Positions 9,297 to 17,510 of a DNA stretch of 64,000 bases are shown piece by piece. This DNA is from Mycolicibacterium madagascariense (lineage in GTDB: Bacteria; Actinomycetota; Actinomycetes; Mycobacteriales; Mycobacteriaceae), in the NCBI RefSeq assembly GCF_010729665.1, contig NZ_AP022610.1, positions 4,712,001-4,776,000 on the forward strand, given 5' to 3'. The position numbers and the translations under genes are program-made. The notes under the pieces are model-generated. The model was not told where the DNA came from. It was given only the letters and a program-made list of their open reading frames with translations, and ran no database searches. Position 1 is the stretch's first letter. Every line of letters starts with the position of its first letter.

Positions 9297-9345
9297 GATT
9301 CGTGGAGTATTCGTCGCGGTGGCCGCTCCTCAAACGACACGAATC
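9297..9345. repeat. Degraded copy of the GATTCGTG...CACGAATC palindromic element
   Basis: In the 73-bp gap between accD2 and accA2, outer arms GATTCGTG and CACGAATC are perfect 8-bp complements. The right half (CGCTCCTCAAACGACACGAA) matches the right arm of the element at 40727-40779 with two substitutions. The inner left arm is degraded here, so it is unlikely to be a strong terminator inside the operon. Confidence 0.55.
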
Positions 9346-9359
9346 GTAGGAGGAGAACA

Positions 9360-11339
9360 GTGATCACCCGCGTTCTGGTGGCCAACCGCGGCGAGATCGC
9401 CCGTCGCGTGTTCGCCACGTGCCGCCGCCTCGGCCTGGGCACCGTGGCGGTGTACACCGAGCCCGACGCCGCCGCACCGCACGTCGCCGAGGCCGACGTC
9501 CGGGTCCGCCTCGACGGTCGCAACGCCTACCTCGACGTGGGCCAGCTCATCGCGGCGGCACGGACCTCGGGCGCCGACGCCATCCATCCCGGTTACGGAT
9601 TCCTCTCGGAGAACGCCGAATTCGCGGCCGCGGTGCAGGACGCCGGGCTGACGTGGATCGGGCCGCCGGTCGCCGCGGTGCAGGCGATGGGCAGCAAGAT
9701 CGAGGCCAAGAAGATGATGTCCGCGGCGGGCGTGCCGGTACTCGACGAACTCCACCCCGAGACGGTCACGCCCGAACAGCTGCCCGTGCTGATCAAGGCC
9801 TCCGCGGGCGGCGGCGGTCGAGGCATGCGCGTCGTGCGCGACCTCGCCGAGCTGCCTGGGCAGGTCGAGGCCGCGCGGCGCGAAGCACAGTCGGCGTTCG
9901 GCGACCCGACCGTCTTCTGCGAGCGCTACCTCGCCAGCGGTCACCACGTCGAGGTGCAGGTGATGGCCGACGCGCACGGCACGGTCTGGGCGGTCGGCGA
10001 ACGCGAGTGTTCGATTCAGCGCCGCCACCAGAAGATCATCGAGGAGGCGCCCTCGCCGCTCGTCGAACGCACGCCCGGCATGCGCGCCAAGCTGTTCGAG
10101 GCGGCCCGCCTCGCCGCCAAGGCCATCGACTACACCGGGGCGGGCACCGTCGAGTTCATGGCCTCCGGCTCGGAGGATGGGGCAGGCGAGTTCTTCTTCC
10201 TCGAGATGAACACCCGGCTGCAGGTCGAGCATCCCGTCACCGAGGAGACCACCGGGCTCGATCTCGTCGAACTGCAGCTGCTGGTCGCCGACGGCGGCCG
10301 CCTCGACCCGGAACCGCCCGTCGCACGGGGTCATTCGATCGAGGCCCGGCTGTACGCCGAGGACCCCGCGAAGGACTGGCAGCCGCAGGCGGGTGCCCTG
10401 CACCGCTTCGCCGTGCCGACCGCGCTGACCGAATTCAGGGTGCTGGGCAGGACCGGTGTCCGGCTGGACTCCGGCGTCGTCGACGGCTCGGTGGTATCGG
10501 TGTTCTACGACCCGATGCTCGCGAAGGTCATCTCGTTCGCCCCGACCCGCGAACGGGCGGCCGCCATCCTGGCCGACGCGCTGGCCCGCACCCGACTGCA
10601 CGGCATCAGGACCAATCGCGACCTCCTGGTGAACGTGCTGCGGCACAGCGCCTTCCGCGACGGCGCCACCGACACCGCGTTCTTCGACACCCACGGCCTG
10701 GACACGCTGGCGGCGCCCCTGGCCGACCCGTCGGCCGCCGCACACTCCGCGGTCGCCGCAGCACTGGCCGACGCTGCCGAGAACCGCAGTGCGGCAAGGG
10801 TACTCGGCGGACTGCCGAGCGGTTGGCGCAACCTGAGCTCGGGACACCAGACCAAGCGGTACACCGACGCGGCGGGCCACGCACTCGAGGTGCGCTACCG
10901 GTTCGCCCGCAGCGGTGTCGAGTTCGCCGATCAGGACGGCGTCCGCCTGGTGTCCGCGACGCCGACGCGCGTCGTCCTCGCCATCGACGGCGCCGAGCGG
11001 ACGTTCGACGTCGCCCGCCACCGCGACGAGGTCTACGTCGACGGCCCACTCGGCCCGGTGCGGCTCGTCGCCGAATCCCGGTTCCCCGACCCCGACTCGA
11101 CGCTCGCGCAGGGCTCGCTGCTGGCGCCGATGCCCGGCGCGGTGTCCAAGCTCGCCGCGTCGGTCGGCGACCACGTCACCATGGGTCAGGCCCTCATCTG
11201 GCTGGAGGCCATGAAGATGGAGCACACCATCGCCGCACCGACCGACGGTGTGCTCGCCGAACTGAACGTCGGCATCGGCCAGCAGGTCGACGTCGGCTTC
11301 GTCCTTGCCCGCATCGAAACCCAAGGAGATCCCCAATGA
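9360..11339 (+). CDS. accA2: Acyl-CoA carboxylase biotin carboxylase/BCCP subunit AccA2
   Basis: A 659-residue alpha subunit. The N-terminal biotin-carboxylase domain has the ATP-grasp loop IKASAGGGGRGMR, ERYL and EMNTRLQVEHPVTEE. A linker BT-like domain follows, then a C-terminal biotinyl domain with the lysine in EAMKMEHTI. It carboxylates its own biotin and passes the carboxyl group to AccD2. The GTG start at 9360 has an excellent Shine-Dalgarno (AGGAGGAG) 4-5 bp upstream, unusual in this otherwise overlapping operon and consistent with fresh initiation after the preceding gap. Its stop overlaps the next ATG. Confidence 0.95.
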   Translation: MITRVLVANRGEIARRVFATCRRLGLGTVAVYTEPDAAAPHVAEADVRVRLDGRNAYLDVGQLIAAARTSGADAIHPGYGFLSENAEFAAAVQDAGLTWIGPPVAAVQAMGSKIEAKKMMSAAGVPVLDELHPETVTPEQLPVLIKASAGGGGRGMRVVRDLAELPGQVEAARREAQSAFGDPTVFCERYLASGHHVEVQVMADAHGTVWAVGERECSIQRRHQKIIEEAPSPLVERTPGMRAKLFEAARLAAKAIDYTGAGTVEFMASGSEDGAGEFFFLEMNTRLQVEHPVTEETTGLDLVELQLLVADGGRLDPEPPVARGHSIEARLYAEDPAKDWQPQAGALHRFAVPTALTEFRVLGRTGVRLDSGVVDGSVVSVFYDPMLAKVISFAPTRERAAAILADALARTRLHGIRTNRDLLVNVLRHSAFRDGATDTAFFDTHGLDTLAAPLADPSAAAHSAVAAALADAAENRSAARVLGGLPSGWRNLSSGHQTKRYTDAAGHALEVRYRFARSGVEFADQDGVRLVSATPTRVVLAIDGAERTFDVARHRDEVYVDGPLGPVRLVAESRFPDPDSTLAQGSLLAPMPGAVSKLAASVGDHVTMGQALIWLEAMKMEHTIAAPTDGVLAELNVGIGQQVDVGFVLARIETQGDPQ

Positions 11340-12493
11340 GCTTCACCGAGACCGACGAACAGCAGGAACTGCGCAAGGCCGTGGCCGCCATGGCCGCCAG
11401 CTACGGACCCGCCTACTACCTGGAGAAGGCCCGCGCGGGTGAGCACACCACCGAATTGTGGAGTGAGGCAGGCAAACTCGGCTTCATCGGCGTCAACCTG
11501 CCCGAGGAGTACGGCGGCGGCGGCGCCGGCATGTACGAGCTGTCGATGGTCATGGAGGAGATGGCGGCCGCGGGCTGTGCGTTGCTGCTGATGGTCGTCT
11601 CCCCCGCCATCAACGGCACCATCATCGCCAAGTTCGGCACCGACGACCAGAAGAAGCGCTGGCTGCCCGGCATCGCCGACGGCTCGATCACCATGGCGTT
11701 CGCCATCACCGAACCCGATGCGGGCTCCAACTCCCACCGCATCACCACCACGGCCCGCCGCGACGGCAGCGACTGGATCCTCTCGGGTGCGAAGGTCTAC
11801 ATCTCCGGTGTCGACCAGGCTCAGGCGGTGCTCGTCGTGGGCCGCACCGAGGAGGCCAAGACGGGCAACCTGAAGCCCGCGCTGTTCGTCGTCCCCACCG
11901 ACACCCCCGGCATGTCGTGGACCAAGATCGACATGGAGATCGTCAGCCCCGAGAACCAGTTCCAGCTCTTCCTCGACGATGTGCGGCTGCCCGCCGACGC
12001 GCTCGTCGGCTCCGAGGATGCGGCCATCGCGCAGCTGTTCGCCGGCCTCAACCCCGAGCGCATCATGGGCGCCGCCAGCGCGGTGGGCATGGGCCGCTTC
12101 GCGATCGACAAGGCCACCGACTACGTCAAGACCCGACAGGTGTGGAAGACGCCGATCGGTGCGCACCAGGGGCTGTCGCATCCGCTGGCGCAGAACTACA
12201 TCGAGATCGAGCTCGCCAAGCTCATGATGCAGAAGGCCGCGACGCTGTACGACGGCGGGGACGACTTCGGCGCGGCGGAGGCGGCCAACATGGCGAAGTA
12301 CGCCGCGGGCGAGGCGTCGGTGAAGGCCGTCGACCAGGCCGTGCAGTCCCTCGGCGGCAACGGGCTGACCAAGGAGTACGGCATCGCCTCGGTGCTGACG
12401 GCGTCGCGCCTGGCGCGCATCGCCCCGGTGAGCCGCGAGATGATCCTGAACTTCATCGCGCAGACGTCGCTGGGTCTGCCCCGGTCCTACTGA
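11336..12493 (+). CDS. Acyl-CoA dehydrogenase (FadE12-like)
   Basis: A 385-residue acyl-CoA dehydrogenase with ITEPDAGSNSHRITTTARR (FAD contact) and SLGGNGLTKEYGIASVLTASRLARIAP at the C-terminus. The MCAD-type catalytic Glu is absent: the region reads APVSREM instead of YEGT. LNPERIMGAAS carries a Glu at the isovaleryl-type site, as in the other dehydrogenase of this operon. Start ATG 11336 overlaps the accA2 stop (ATGA), with an AAGGAG Shine-Dalgarno 7 bp upstream. Only one base separates it from the crotonase gene. Counterpart of M. tuberculosis fadE12. Confidence 0.9.
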   Translation: MSFTETDEQQELRKAVAAMAASYGPAYYLEKARAGEHTTELWSEAGKLGFIGVNLPEEYGGGGAGMYELSMVMEEMAAAGCALLLMVVSPAINGTIIAKFGTDDQKKRWLPGIADGSITMAFAITEPDAGSNSHRITTTARRDGSDWILSGAKVYISGVDQAQAVLVVGRTEEAKTGNLKPALFVVPTDTPGMSWTKIDMEIVSPENQFQLFLDDVRLPADALVGSEDAAIAQLFAGLNPERIMGAASAVGMGRFAIDKATDYVKTRQVWKTPIGAHQGLSHPLAQNYIEIELAKLMMQKAATLYDGGDDFGAAEAANMAKYAAGEASVKAVDQAVQSLGGNGLTKEYGIASVLTASRLARIAPVSREMILNFIAQTSLGLPRSY

Positions 12494-12494
12494 G

Positions 12495-13268
12495 ATGGCA
12501 GAGCTGGTCCATTACGCCGCCGAGGACGGCGTCGCGCGGCTGGTGCTGGACTCACCGCACAACCGCAACGCGCTGTCGACGGCGTTGGTCGCGCAGCTGC
12601 ACGACGGCTTCGACACCGCCGCGAACGACCCCGGCGTCCGGTGCGTCGTCCTCGGCCACGCGGGCGGCACGTTCTGCGCGGGCGCCGACCTGAGCGAGGC
12701 CGCCGGCCGCGATCCCGGCGAACTCGCCGTCGCCAGGGCCCGCGAGATGACGCAGTTGCTGAGGGCGATCGTCGAGTTGCCGGTGCCGGTCATCGGCGCC
12801 ATCGACGGACACGTCAGGGCCGGCGGGCTCGGACTGGTCGGGGCGTGCGACGTCGTCGTCGCCGGACCGGCGAGCACGTTCGCGCTGACCGAGGTCCGCA
12901 TCGGCGTGGCGCCCTCGATCATCTCGCTGACGCTGCTGCCGAAGATGACCCCGCGGGCGGCGGGCCGCTACTTCGTCACCGGTGAGAAGTTCGGCGCCGC
13001 CGAGGCCGCCGCCAGCGGGCTCGTCACGCTGGCTGCCGACGACGTGCAGGCTACGGTGGCGGCGCTGGCGGCGGACGTCGCGAAGGGGTCACCCCAGGGC
13101 CTGGCGGCCTCCAAGGCGTTGACGACCCGGGCGGTCCTCGCGGCGTTCGACGCCCATGCCGAGGAGCTGACCGCGCAGTCCGCCGAGCTGTTCGTCTCCG
13201 AGGAGGCCCGCGAGGGGATCGTGGCGTTCCTGGAGAAGCGACCGCCGCGCTGGGCCGCACCCCGCTGA
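12495..13268 (+). CDS. echA7: Enoyl-CoA hydratase/isomerase family protein (EchA7-like)
   Basis: A 257-residue crotonase-fold protein and the last gene of the operon. The oxyanion loop GHAGGTFCAGADLSE is intact. Of the two catalytic glutamates of classical enoyl-CoA hydratase, the second is retained (ALTEVRIGVAP), but the first (GGGCE in rat ECH) is replaced by glycine in RAGGLGLVGACD. It may therefore hydrate an unusual substrate such as an isohexenyl- or methyl-glutaconyl-CoA, or do different chemistry. The residue reading is by eye. Confidence 0.88.
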   Translation: MAELVHYAAEDGVARLVLDSPHNRNALSTALVAQLHDGFDTAANDPGVRCVVLGHAGGTFCAGADLSEAAGRDPGELAVARAREMTQLLRAIVELPVPVIGAIDGHVRAGGLGLVGACDVVVAGPASTFALTEVRIGVAPSIISLTLLPKMTPRAAGRYFVTGEKFGAAEAAASGLVTLAADDVQATVAALAADVAKGSPQGLAASKALTTRAVLAAFDAHAEELTAQSAELFVSEEAREGIVAFLEKRPPRWAAPR

Positions 13269-13269
13269 G

Positions 13270-14193
13270 CTAGGTGCGGGCTCCGCGGCGGCGCGCTGTG
13301 CGCCACCGGTCGGCCGCCCGCTCCGGCAGGGACCGCACGACGTCCCACGGCACGAACGCCAGGTACAGCACGTACATCGCGAGGCTGAACAGGCCGACGT
13401 TGAGCGTCAGCATCATCAGCAGGTGCATCACCACGCCGACCGCGAGCACCCACGGCCGGCAACGCCGGTTCCACACCAGCACGGCGATGGCCAGCTCGAT
13501 CAGGACGGCGCCCCACGAGATCGCGTTGACGAGCACCGCGCTGGAGGACACCCAGTCGGGCGCGGTCAGCATCGCCCATTTGCCGTCGGTGTGCCAGGCG
13601 TAGAACATCGCCGAACCGTCGACCCAGGTCCTGTCGCTCAGCTTGGCCTGCGCAGCGAAGACGTAGATCAGCGAGAGCTGCACCTGCAGCAGCCGGACCG
13701 ACCACGGCGCCACCGTCTGCGCCGACCAGAACGAACCGGTCCTGCGGCGCTGGTCCAGCGACAGCGCGGCGCCGCACGACGAGAGCGCCAGGACCAGCGC
13801 GATGATGACGATCAGCGCGTCCCCGGCGTTGTAGAGGTAGAGGCCGCGGCGGTCGAACGAGTACAGCAGCACGAACACCAGCAGCGCCGCCACCCGCGCA
13901 TGCCAGCCGACCATCAGCGCAATGGCCGCCAGCAACAGCACGCCCCATCCGATCAGCAGCGCGGTGTCACTCGTCCAGATTCGGAAGACGGTCCACTGGT
14001 AATCGCGCAGGACGTAGCGGGCCGAGGGGCCTCCGGTCCCGAAGACCCGGCGGACGTCGTCGAGCGCGGCCAGGGTCCAGATCACCGCGAGCAGGCCGAA
14101 CGCCATCCGCACCAGGCCGAGCGGATAGGCGGGCTGAGGGCCGAACCAGAAGGTGGTCCAGTGGCCGGCCAGGGTCGTGCGCAGCGTGCTCAT
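13270..14193 (-). CDS. HTTM-domain (vitamin K-dependent carboxylase-like) membrane protein
   Basis: A 307-residue polytopic membrane protein with about 7-8 hydrophobic segments. Its features (FGPQPAYPLGLVRMAFGLLAVIW, LLIGWGVLLLAAIALMVGW, VRLLQVQLSLIYVFAAQAKLSDRTWVDGSAMFYAW) fit the HTTM domain related to vitamin K-dependent gamma-carboxylase. No carboxylase activity is shown for bacterial small HTTM proteins. Its ATG overlaps the stop of the upstream DUF5819-like gene by 4 bp, so the two probably act together. It is convergent with echA7, with a single-base gap. Confidence 0.75.
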   Translation of the reverse strand: MSTLRTTLAGHWTTFWFGPQPAYPLGLVRMAFGLLAVIWTLAALDDVRRVFGTGGPSARYVLRDYQWTVFRIWTSDTALLIGWGVLLLAAIALMVGWHARVAALLVFVLLYSFDRRGLYLYNAGDALIVIIALVLALSSCGAALSLDQRRRTGSFWSAQTVAPWSVRLLQVQLSLIYVFAAQAKLSDRTWVDGSAMFYAWHTDGKWAMLTAPDWVSSSAVLVNAISWGAVLIELAIAVLVWNRRCRPWVLAVGVVMHLLMMLTLNVGLFSLAMYVLYLAFVPWDVVRSLPERAADRWRTARRRGART

Positions 14194-14771
14194 CGGGGCG
14201 CCGCCAGCGTCTCCTGGTAGAGCACCTTGCTGGCCGGGGAGCGTCCGGCGGCGGGTTCACCCGGCTTCGACAGGTTCTCCGAGCGCAGCAGCACGACGAC
14301 CTCGGTCGCGCGTTCACCGGGCTTGGTGACCTGGCCGACGACCCAGTGCGCCAGCTGCGGCCGCACCACCGGGTTGGTCACCACCTGGTTGCGCAGACCC
14401 GTCCACCGGGACCACCAGCCGACGCCGGGCGCCCCCGGCTGCATGTGCCAGATCCGCGTCTCGCCGTTGGCCATCGTCACATCGACGTCGACGGAGGTGA
14501 CCCGGCTCTCGGGAATCGCGAACATGCCCCACCACTGGTCGAGCCCGAGGGGCACGGACAACGGGTCGGTGAGGTCGTGCAGGCCCTTGGCGATCGGCGA
14601 GTTCTGCGGCAGATTCCACACCAGGTTCAGCAACAGGATCGCGGCGATGACGACGCTGATGACCACCCGGCCGGCGCGGGAGTTCTCGAACCGCTGCTGC
14701 CGGGTCGGCGACGGCTCGGCGGCGTCGTCGGGACGCGGGGCCGTCCGCTCCTCGCCCACGACCGCTGCCAA
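14190..14771 (-). CDS. DUF5819-like single-pass membrane protein, partner of HTTM protein
   Basis: About 193 residues: a short charged N-terminus, one hydrophobic segment (VVISVVIAAILLLNLVWNLP) and a soluble domain with QWWGMFAIPESRVTSVDVDVTMANGETRIWHMQP. This is the DUF5819 pattern commonly found beside HTTM genes. The frame is open to an ATG at 14912, but codons from there to about 14790 have poor GC3 and include a -10-like TATACT (14814-14809). I therefore prefer the TTG at 14771 or GTG at 14759; the start is uncertain. Function unknown. Confidence 0.6.
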   Translation of the reverse strand: MAAVVGEERTAPRPDDAAEPSPTRQQRFENSRAGRVVISVVIAAILLLNLVWNLPQNSPIAKGLHDLTDPLSVPLGLDQWWGMFAIPESRVTSVDVDVTMANGETRIWHMQPGAPGVGWWSRWTGLRNQVVTNPVVRPQLAHWVVGQVTKPGERATEVVVLLRSENLSKPGEPAAGRSPASKVLYQETLAAPR

Positions 14772-14942
14772 CGGGACCGCCTCACGCTCGGATGTCGGAA
14801 TTCGCCGAAGTATAGTTCGCGGCCCCTTCGATGCGCCGAGGTGCGCGCCGGGGTGCGCCGCGACGGCGTCGAGGGCGGTGAAACGGTGACTTCCCGGCGA
14901 CGCACCTTGCATGTCTGAGCGTTCGTCGTAGGCTCGACCTCA

Positions 14943-15524
14943 ATGAGCAATGGAGCATCGCGGTTCGGGTCCATGAGGGCTGCCGACACCGACCGCATAC
15001 AGATGGCCCAGTTGCTCACCGACGCCGCCGCGCAGGGACTCCTCGAAATGAGCGAATACGAGGACCGTCTCAAGAAGGCGTACGCCGCCCAGACCATCGA
15101 CGAGCTCGACCGCCTGAGCGCCGACCTCCCCGGCATCGCCACCACCGCCCCCGCGAGCGGACCCGGCAGGCCCGCGCCGTCGACGCTGCTGCTGGCCATC
15201 ATGAGCGGTTTCGAACGCCGCGGTCGCTGGAACGTGCCGAAGCGATTGACGTCGGTCGCGTTGTTCGGCGGTGGCGTGATCGACCTGCGCTACGCGGACT
15301 TCACCGCGACCGACGTCGAGATCACGTCGTACTCGATCTGCGGCGGGCAGACCATCCTGCTGCCCCCGGAACTGAACGTCGACGTACGCGGCGTCGGCGT
15401 GATGGGCGCCTTCGACCGCGACGCCGACGAGGGCTCGCCGGGTGCGCCGCGCGTCACCATCCGCGGGTTCTCGCTGTGGGGCAGCGTCGGCATCAAGCGC
15501 AAGAAGCGCAAGGCCCAGCAGTAG
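14943..15524 (+). CDS. DUF1707 / LiaF-like cell-envelope protein
   Basis: A 193-residue protein, apparently cytoplasmic, with an N-terminal DUF1707 domain (MRAADTDRIQMAQLLTDAAAQGLLEMSEYEDRLKKAYAAQTIDELDRLSADLP, about residues 11-63). A C-terminal beta-rich domain like YvqF/LiaF follows (VALFGGGVIDLRYADF ... GVGVMGAFDR ... GFSLWGSVGIK). DUF1707 proteins are abundant in actinobacteria and of unknown function; LiaF-like domains modulate envelope-stress signalling. Counterpart of Rv0966c. Divergent from the DUF5819 gene; TAGGCT about 7 bp before the ATG could give a leaderless mRNA. Confidence 0.8.
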   Translation: MSNGASRFGSMRAADTDRIQMAQLLTDAAAQGLLEMSEYEDRLKKAYAAQTIDELDRLSADLPGIATTAPASGPGRPAPSTLLLAIMSGFERRGRWNVPKRLTSVALFGGGVIDLRYADFTATDVEITSYSICGGQTILLPPELNVDVRGVGVMGAFDRDADEGSPGAPRVTIRGFSLWGSVGIKRKKRKAQQ

Positions 15525-15533
15525 GCCCGACGG

Positions 15534-17510
15534 CTAGCCCCGTCGCCGCCGCGTCCGCAGGTAGTCCCCGACGACGGCGGCGCCCAGCCCGTCGAGATCG
15601 GGCACCACGACGCGGCCCTCGACCCGTCGGGCGACCTGGTCGATGAACCGCGCCAGACCCGGGTCGCTGCCCAGCCGGAAGATCGTCACCTGCGCGCCGA
15701 GTCGGGCGATCTCGTCGAAGCCCTTCACGGTGTGGGCGATGGTCCGCGGGTGCGGCGGGTAGTCGAAGTACACCTGGGTGCCGTCACCGTCGCCGTAGTC
15801 CTCGAGGTGCGCCGTGGGCTCTCCGTCGGTGACGACGAGGACGACGGGCTGCGCGTTGGGGTGGCGACGCAGATGGCGCGACGCCAGCGCCAGCGCATGG
15901 TGCAGGTTGGTGCCCTGCTCGTAGACGCCCTCGAGCCCGGTCAGCTCGGCCGCGCTGACGGTGCGCGCGTAGCGACCGAACGCGATGATCTGGAGGTCGT
16001 CGGAGCGGAACCGGGTGCTGATGAGCTGGTGCAGCGCCAGCGCCGTCCGCTTCATGGGCAGCCAGCGGTTCTCCATCACCATCGAGAACGACGTGTCCAC
16101 GAGCAGTGCCACCGCCGACTGGGTGCGCTGCTCGGTCTCGGAGATCTCGACGTCCTCGACGGTGATCCGCATCGGCAGCTCGGCGACACCCGTACCCGCT
16201 TGGCGCAGAACGGCATTCGTCAACGTGCGCGTGACGTTCCACGGCTCGGTGTCGCCGAACTGCCACGGCCGCGTGGCACCGGTGAGCTCACCGGCAGAAC
16301 CCGCACGGCGGGTGTCGCGTTCGCCGTGCCGTCCCGAGAGCTGCCGCGCCACGTCGCGCAGGATCATCTGACCCAGCTGCCGCATGGCCTTCGGCGAGAG
16401 CCGCCACTGCCCGTCGGCGTCGCGGTCCAGGAAGCCCTGATTCATCAGCGCGCGTTCGAGTTCGGACAGCGTGCGGGCGTCGACGGCGGCCTGGTCCCCG
16501 AGCTGACGGGCCAGCATGTCGAGGTCGACGTCGTCCATCTGCGCGCCCGCGTAGCTCTGGCTCAGCTGCTCGGCGAGCTGCTCGAGCTCACCGATGTCGG
16601 CCATGGCCTGCGCGCCCTCCCCCATGCCCATCGGGTTGTCGCCCTTGAAGCGCTCCGAGCCCTGCCAGTCCTCACCGGGCCGGGCGCTCTGCAGATGCGC
16701 GTCGAGCTTGTTGAGCGCATTCTGCAGCGACGGCGACCCAAAGGCCTGCTGCGCCAAGGCATCCAGCTCGGCGCGCTGGTCGGCGGACAGGCTGTTGCGG
16801 AACCGCTGCGCTGCGGCCGCGCGCTTGGCGAGCGAGTCCAGCAGCTCGTCGACGTTCTTGGGGTTCTCCGGGAAGAACTCGCCGTGCTTGGCCATGAACT
16901 CCTGGAAGTCCTCCGGTGAGTCCGTGCCCTGGGCGTGCTTGTCGAGCAGCTCGTTGAGGTCGTCGAGCATGTCGTTGACGCGCTGGCGGTCCTCGTCGGT
17001 GGCGTTCTCCAGCGCGTCCTTCATGCCCGCGAAGCGCTGCTCGAGCATCTCGCGACCCATCAGGTCCTTGATCTGCTCGTACTTCTGCCTCGCTTCGTCG
17101 CTGCGCCAGTCGTATTCGGACAGCTCCGAGACGGCCTTCGCCGGCGACGGTGGCAGCGCCTCCAGCTGGAGCTCGCTGAACCTCGCGTCGTCGTCGAGCG
17201 CGCGCGCCAGCTCCTTGCGTTCGGCGAGCACCGCCTCGTCGAGCAGCTTCTTGATCTCCTGCAGAGTGCCGTCGAGGTTGTTGCGCTGCAACAGTTCTCG
17301 ACGCTTGCGGTTGGCCTCGGCGGCCAGCCGGTCGGCGCCGCGCATGTTCTCGGTGCCGCGGCGCATCAGCTCGGCCAGCGCGCGGCGCGGCGAGCTGCCC
17401 TCCATGACGTCCTGGCCGATCTGCTCGAGTGCCTCGCGCAGATCGACCGGGGGCGCCAGGGGGTCGGGGCCCCCGGAGTATCGCGAATACCGCGAGACGT
17501 TCTTAGCCAT
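15534..17510 (-). CDS. VWA-domain protein partnered with MoxR-type ATPase
   Basis: A 658-residue cytoplasmic protein (Rv0959-like). The first 440 residues are charged and helix-rich. The C-terminal von Willebrand A domain has a full MIDAS: DTSFSM (DxSxS), a conserved Thr in the EQGTNLHHAL region and VVTDGEPTAH. Such MoxR-VWA pairs act as chaperone-like machines inserting metals or assembling complexes; the client here is unknown. The start overlaps the stop of the MoxR gene by 8 bp, so they are co-translated. Confidence 0.88.
   Translation of the reverse strand: MAKNVSRYSRYSGGPDPLAPPVDLREALEQIGQDVMEGSSPRRALAELMRRGTENMRGADRLAAEANRKRRELLQRNNLDGTLQEIKKLLDEAVLAERKELARALDDDARFSELQLEALPPSPAKAVSELSEYDWRSDEARQKYEQIKDLMGREMLEQRFAGMKDALENATDEDRQRVNDMLDDLNELLDKHAQGTDSPEDFQEFMAKHGEFFPENPKNVDELLDSLAKRAAAAQRFRNSLSADQRAELDALAQQAFGSPSLQNALNKLDAHLQSARPGEDWQGSERFKGDNPMGMGEGAQAMADIGELEQLAEQLSQSYAGAQMDDVDLDMLARQLGDQAAVDARTLSELERALMNQGFLDRDADGQWRLSPKAMRQLGQMILRDVARQLSGRHGERDTRRAGSAGELTGATRPWQFGDTEPWNVTRTLTNAVLRQAGTGVAELPMRITVEDVEISETEQRTQSAVALLVDTSFSMVMENRWLPMKRTALALHQLISTRFRSDDLQIIAFGRYARTVSAAELTGLEGVYEQGTNLHHALALASRHLRRHPNAQPVVLVVTDGEPTAHLEDYGDGDGTQVYFDYPPHPRTIAHTVKGFDEIARLGAQVTIFRLGSDPGLARFIDQVARRVEGRVVVPDLDGLGAAVVGDYLRTRRRRG

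Noticed and set aside
9419..11335. Long + strand frame joined to the FadE12 sequence (1024 codons in total)
   Set aside because: The part before 11336 is an out-of-frame reading of accA2. Homology begins exactly at the ATG overlapping the accA2 stop, so this is not a fusion protein.
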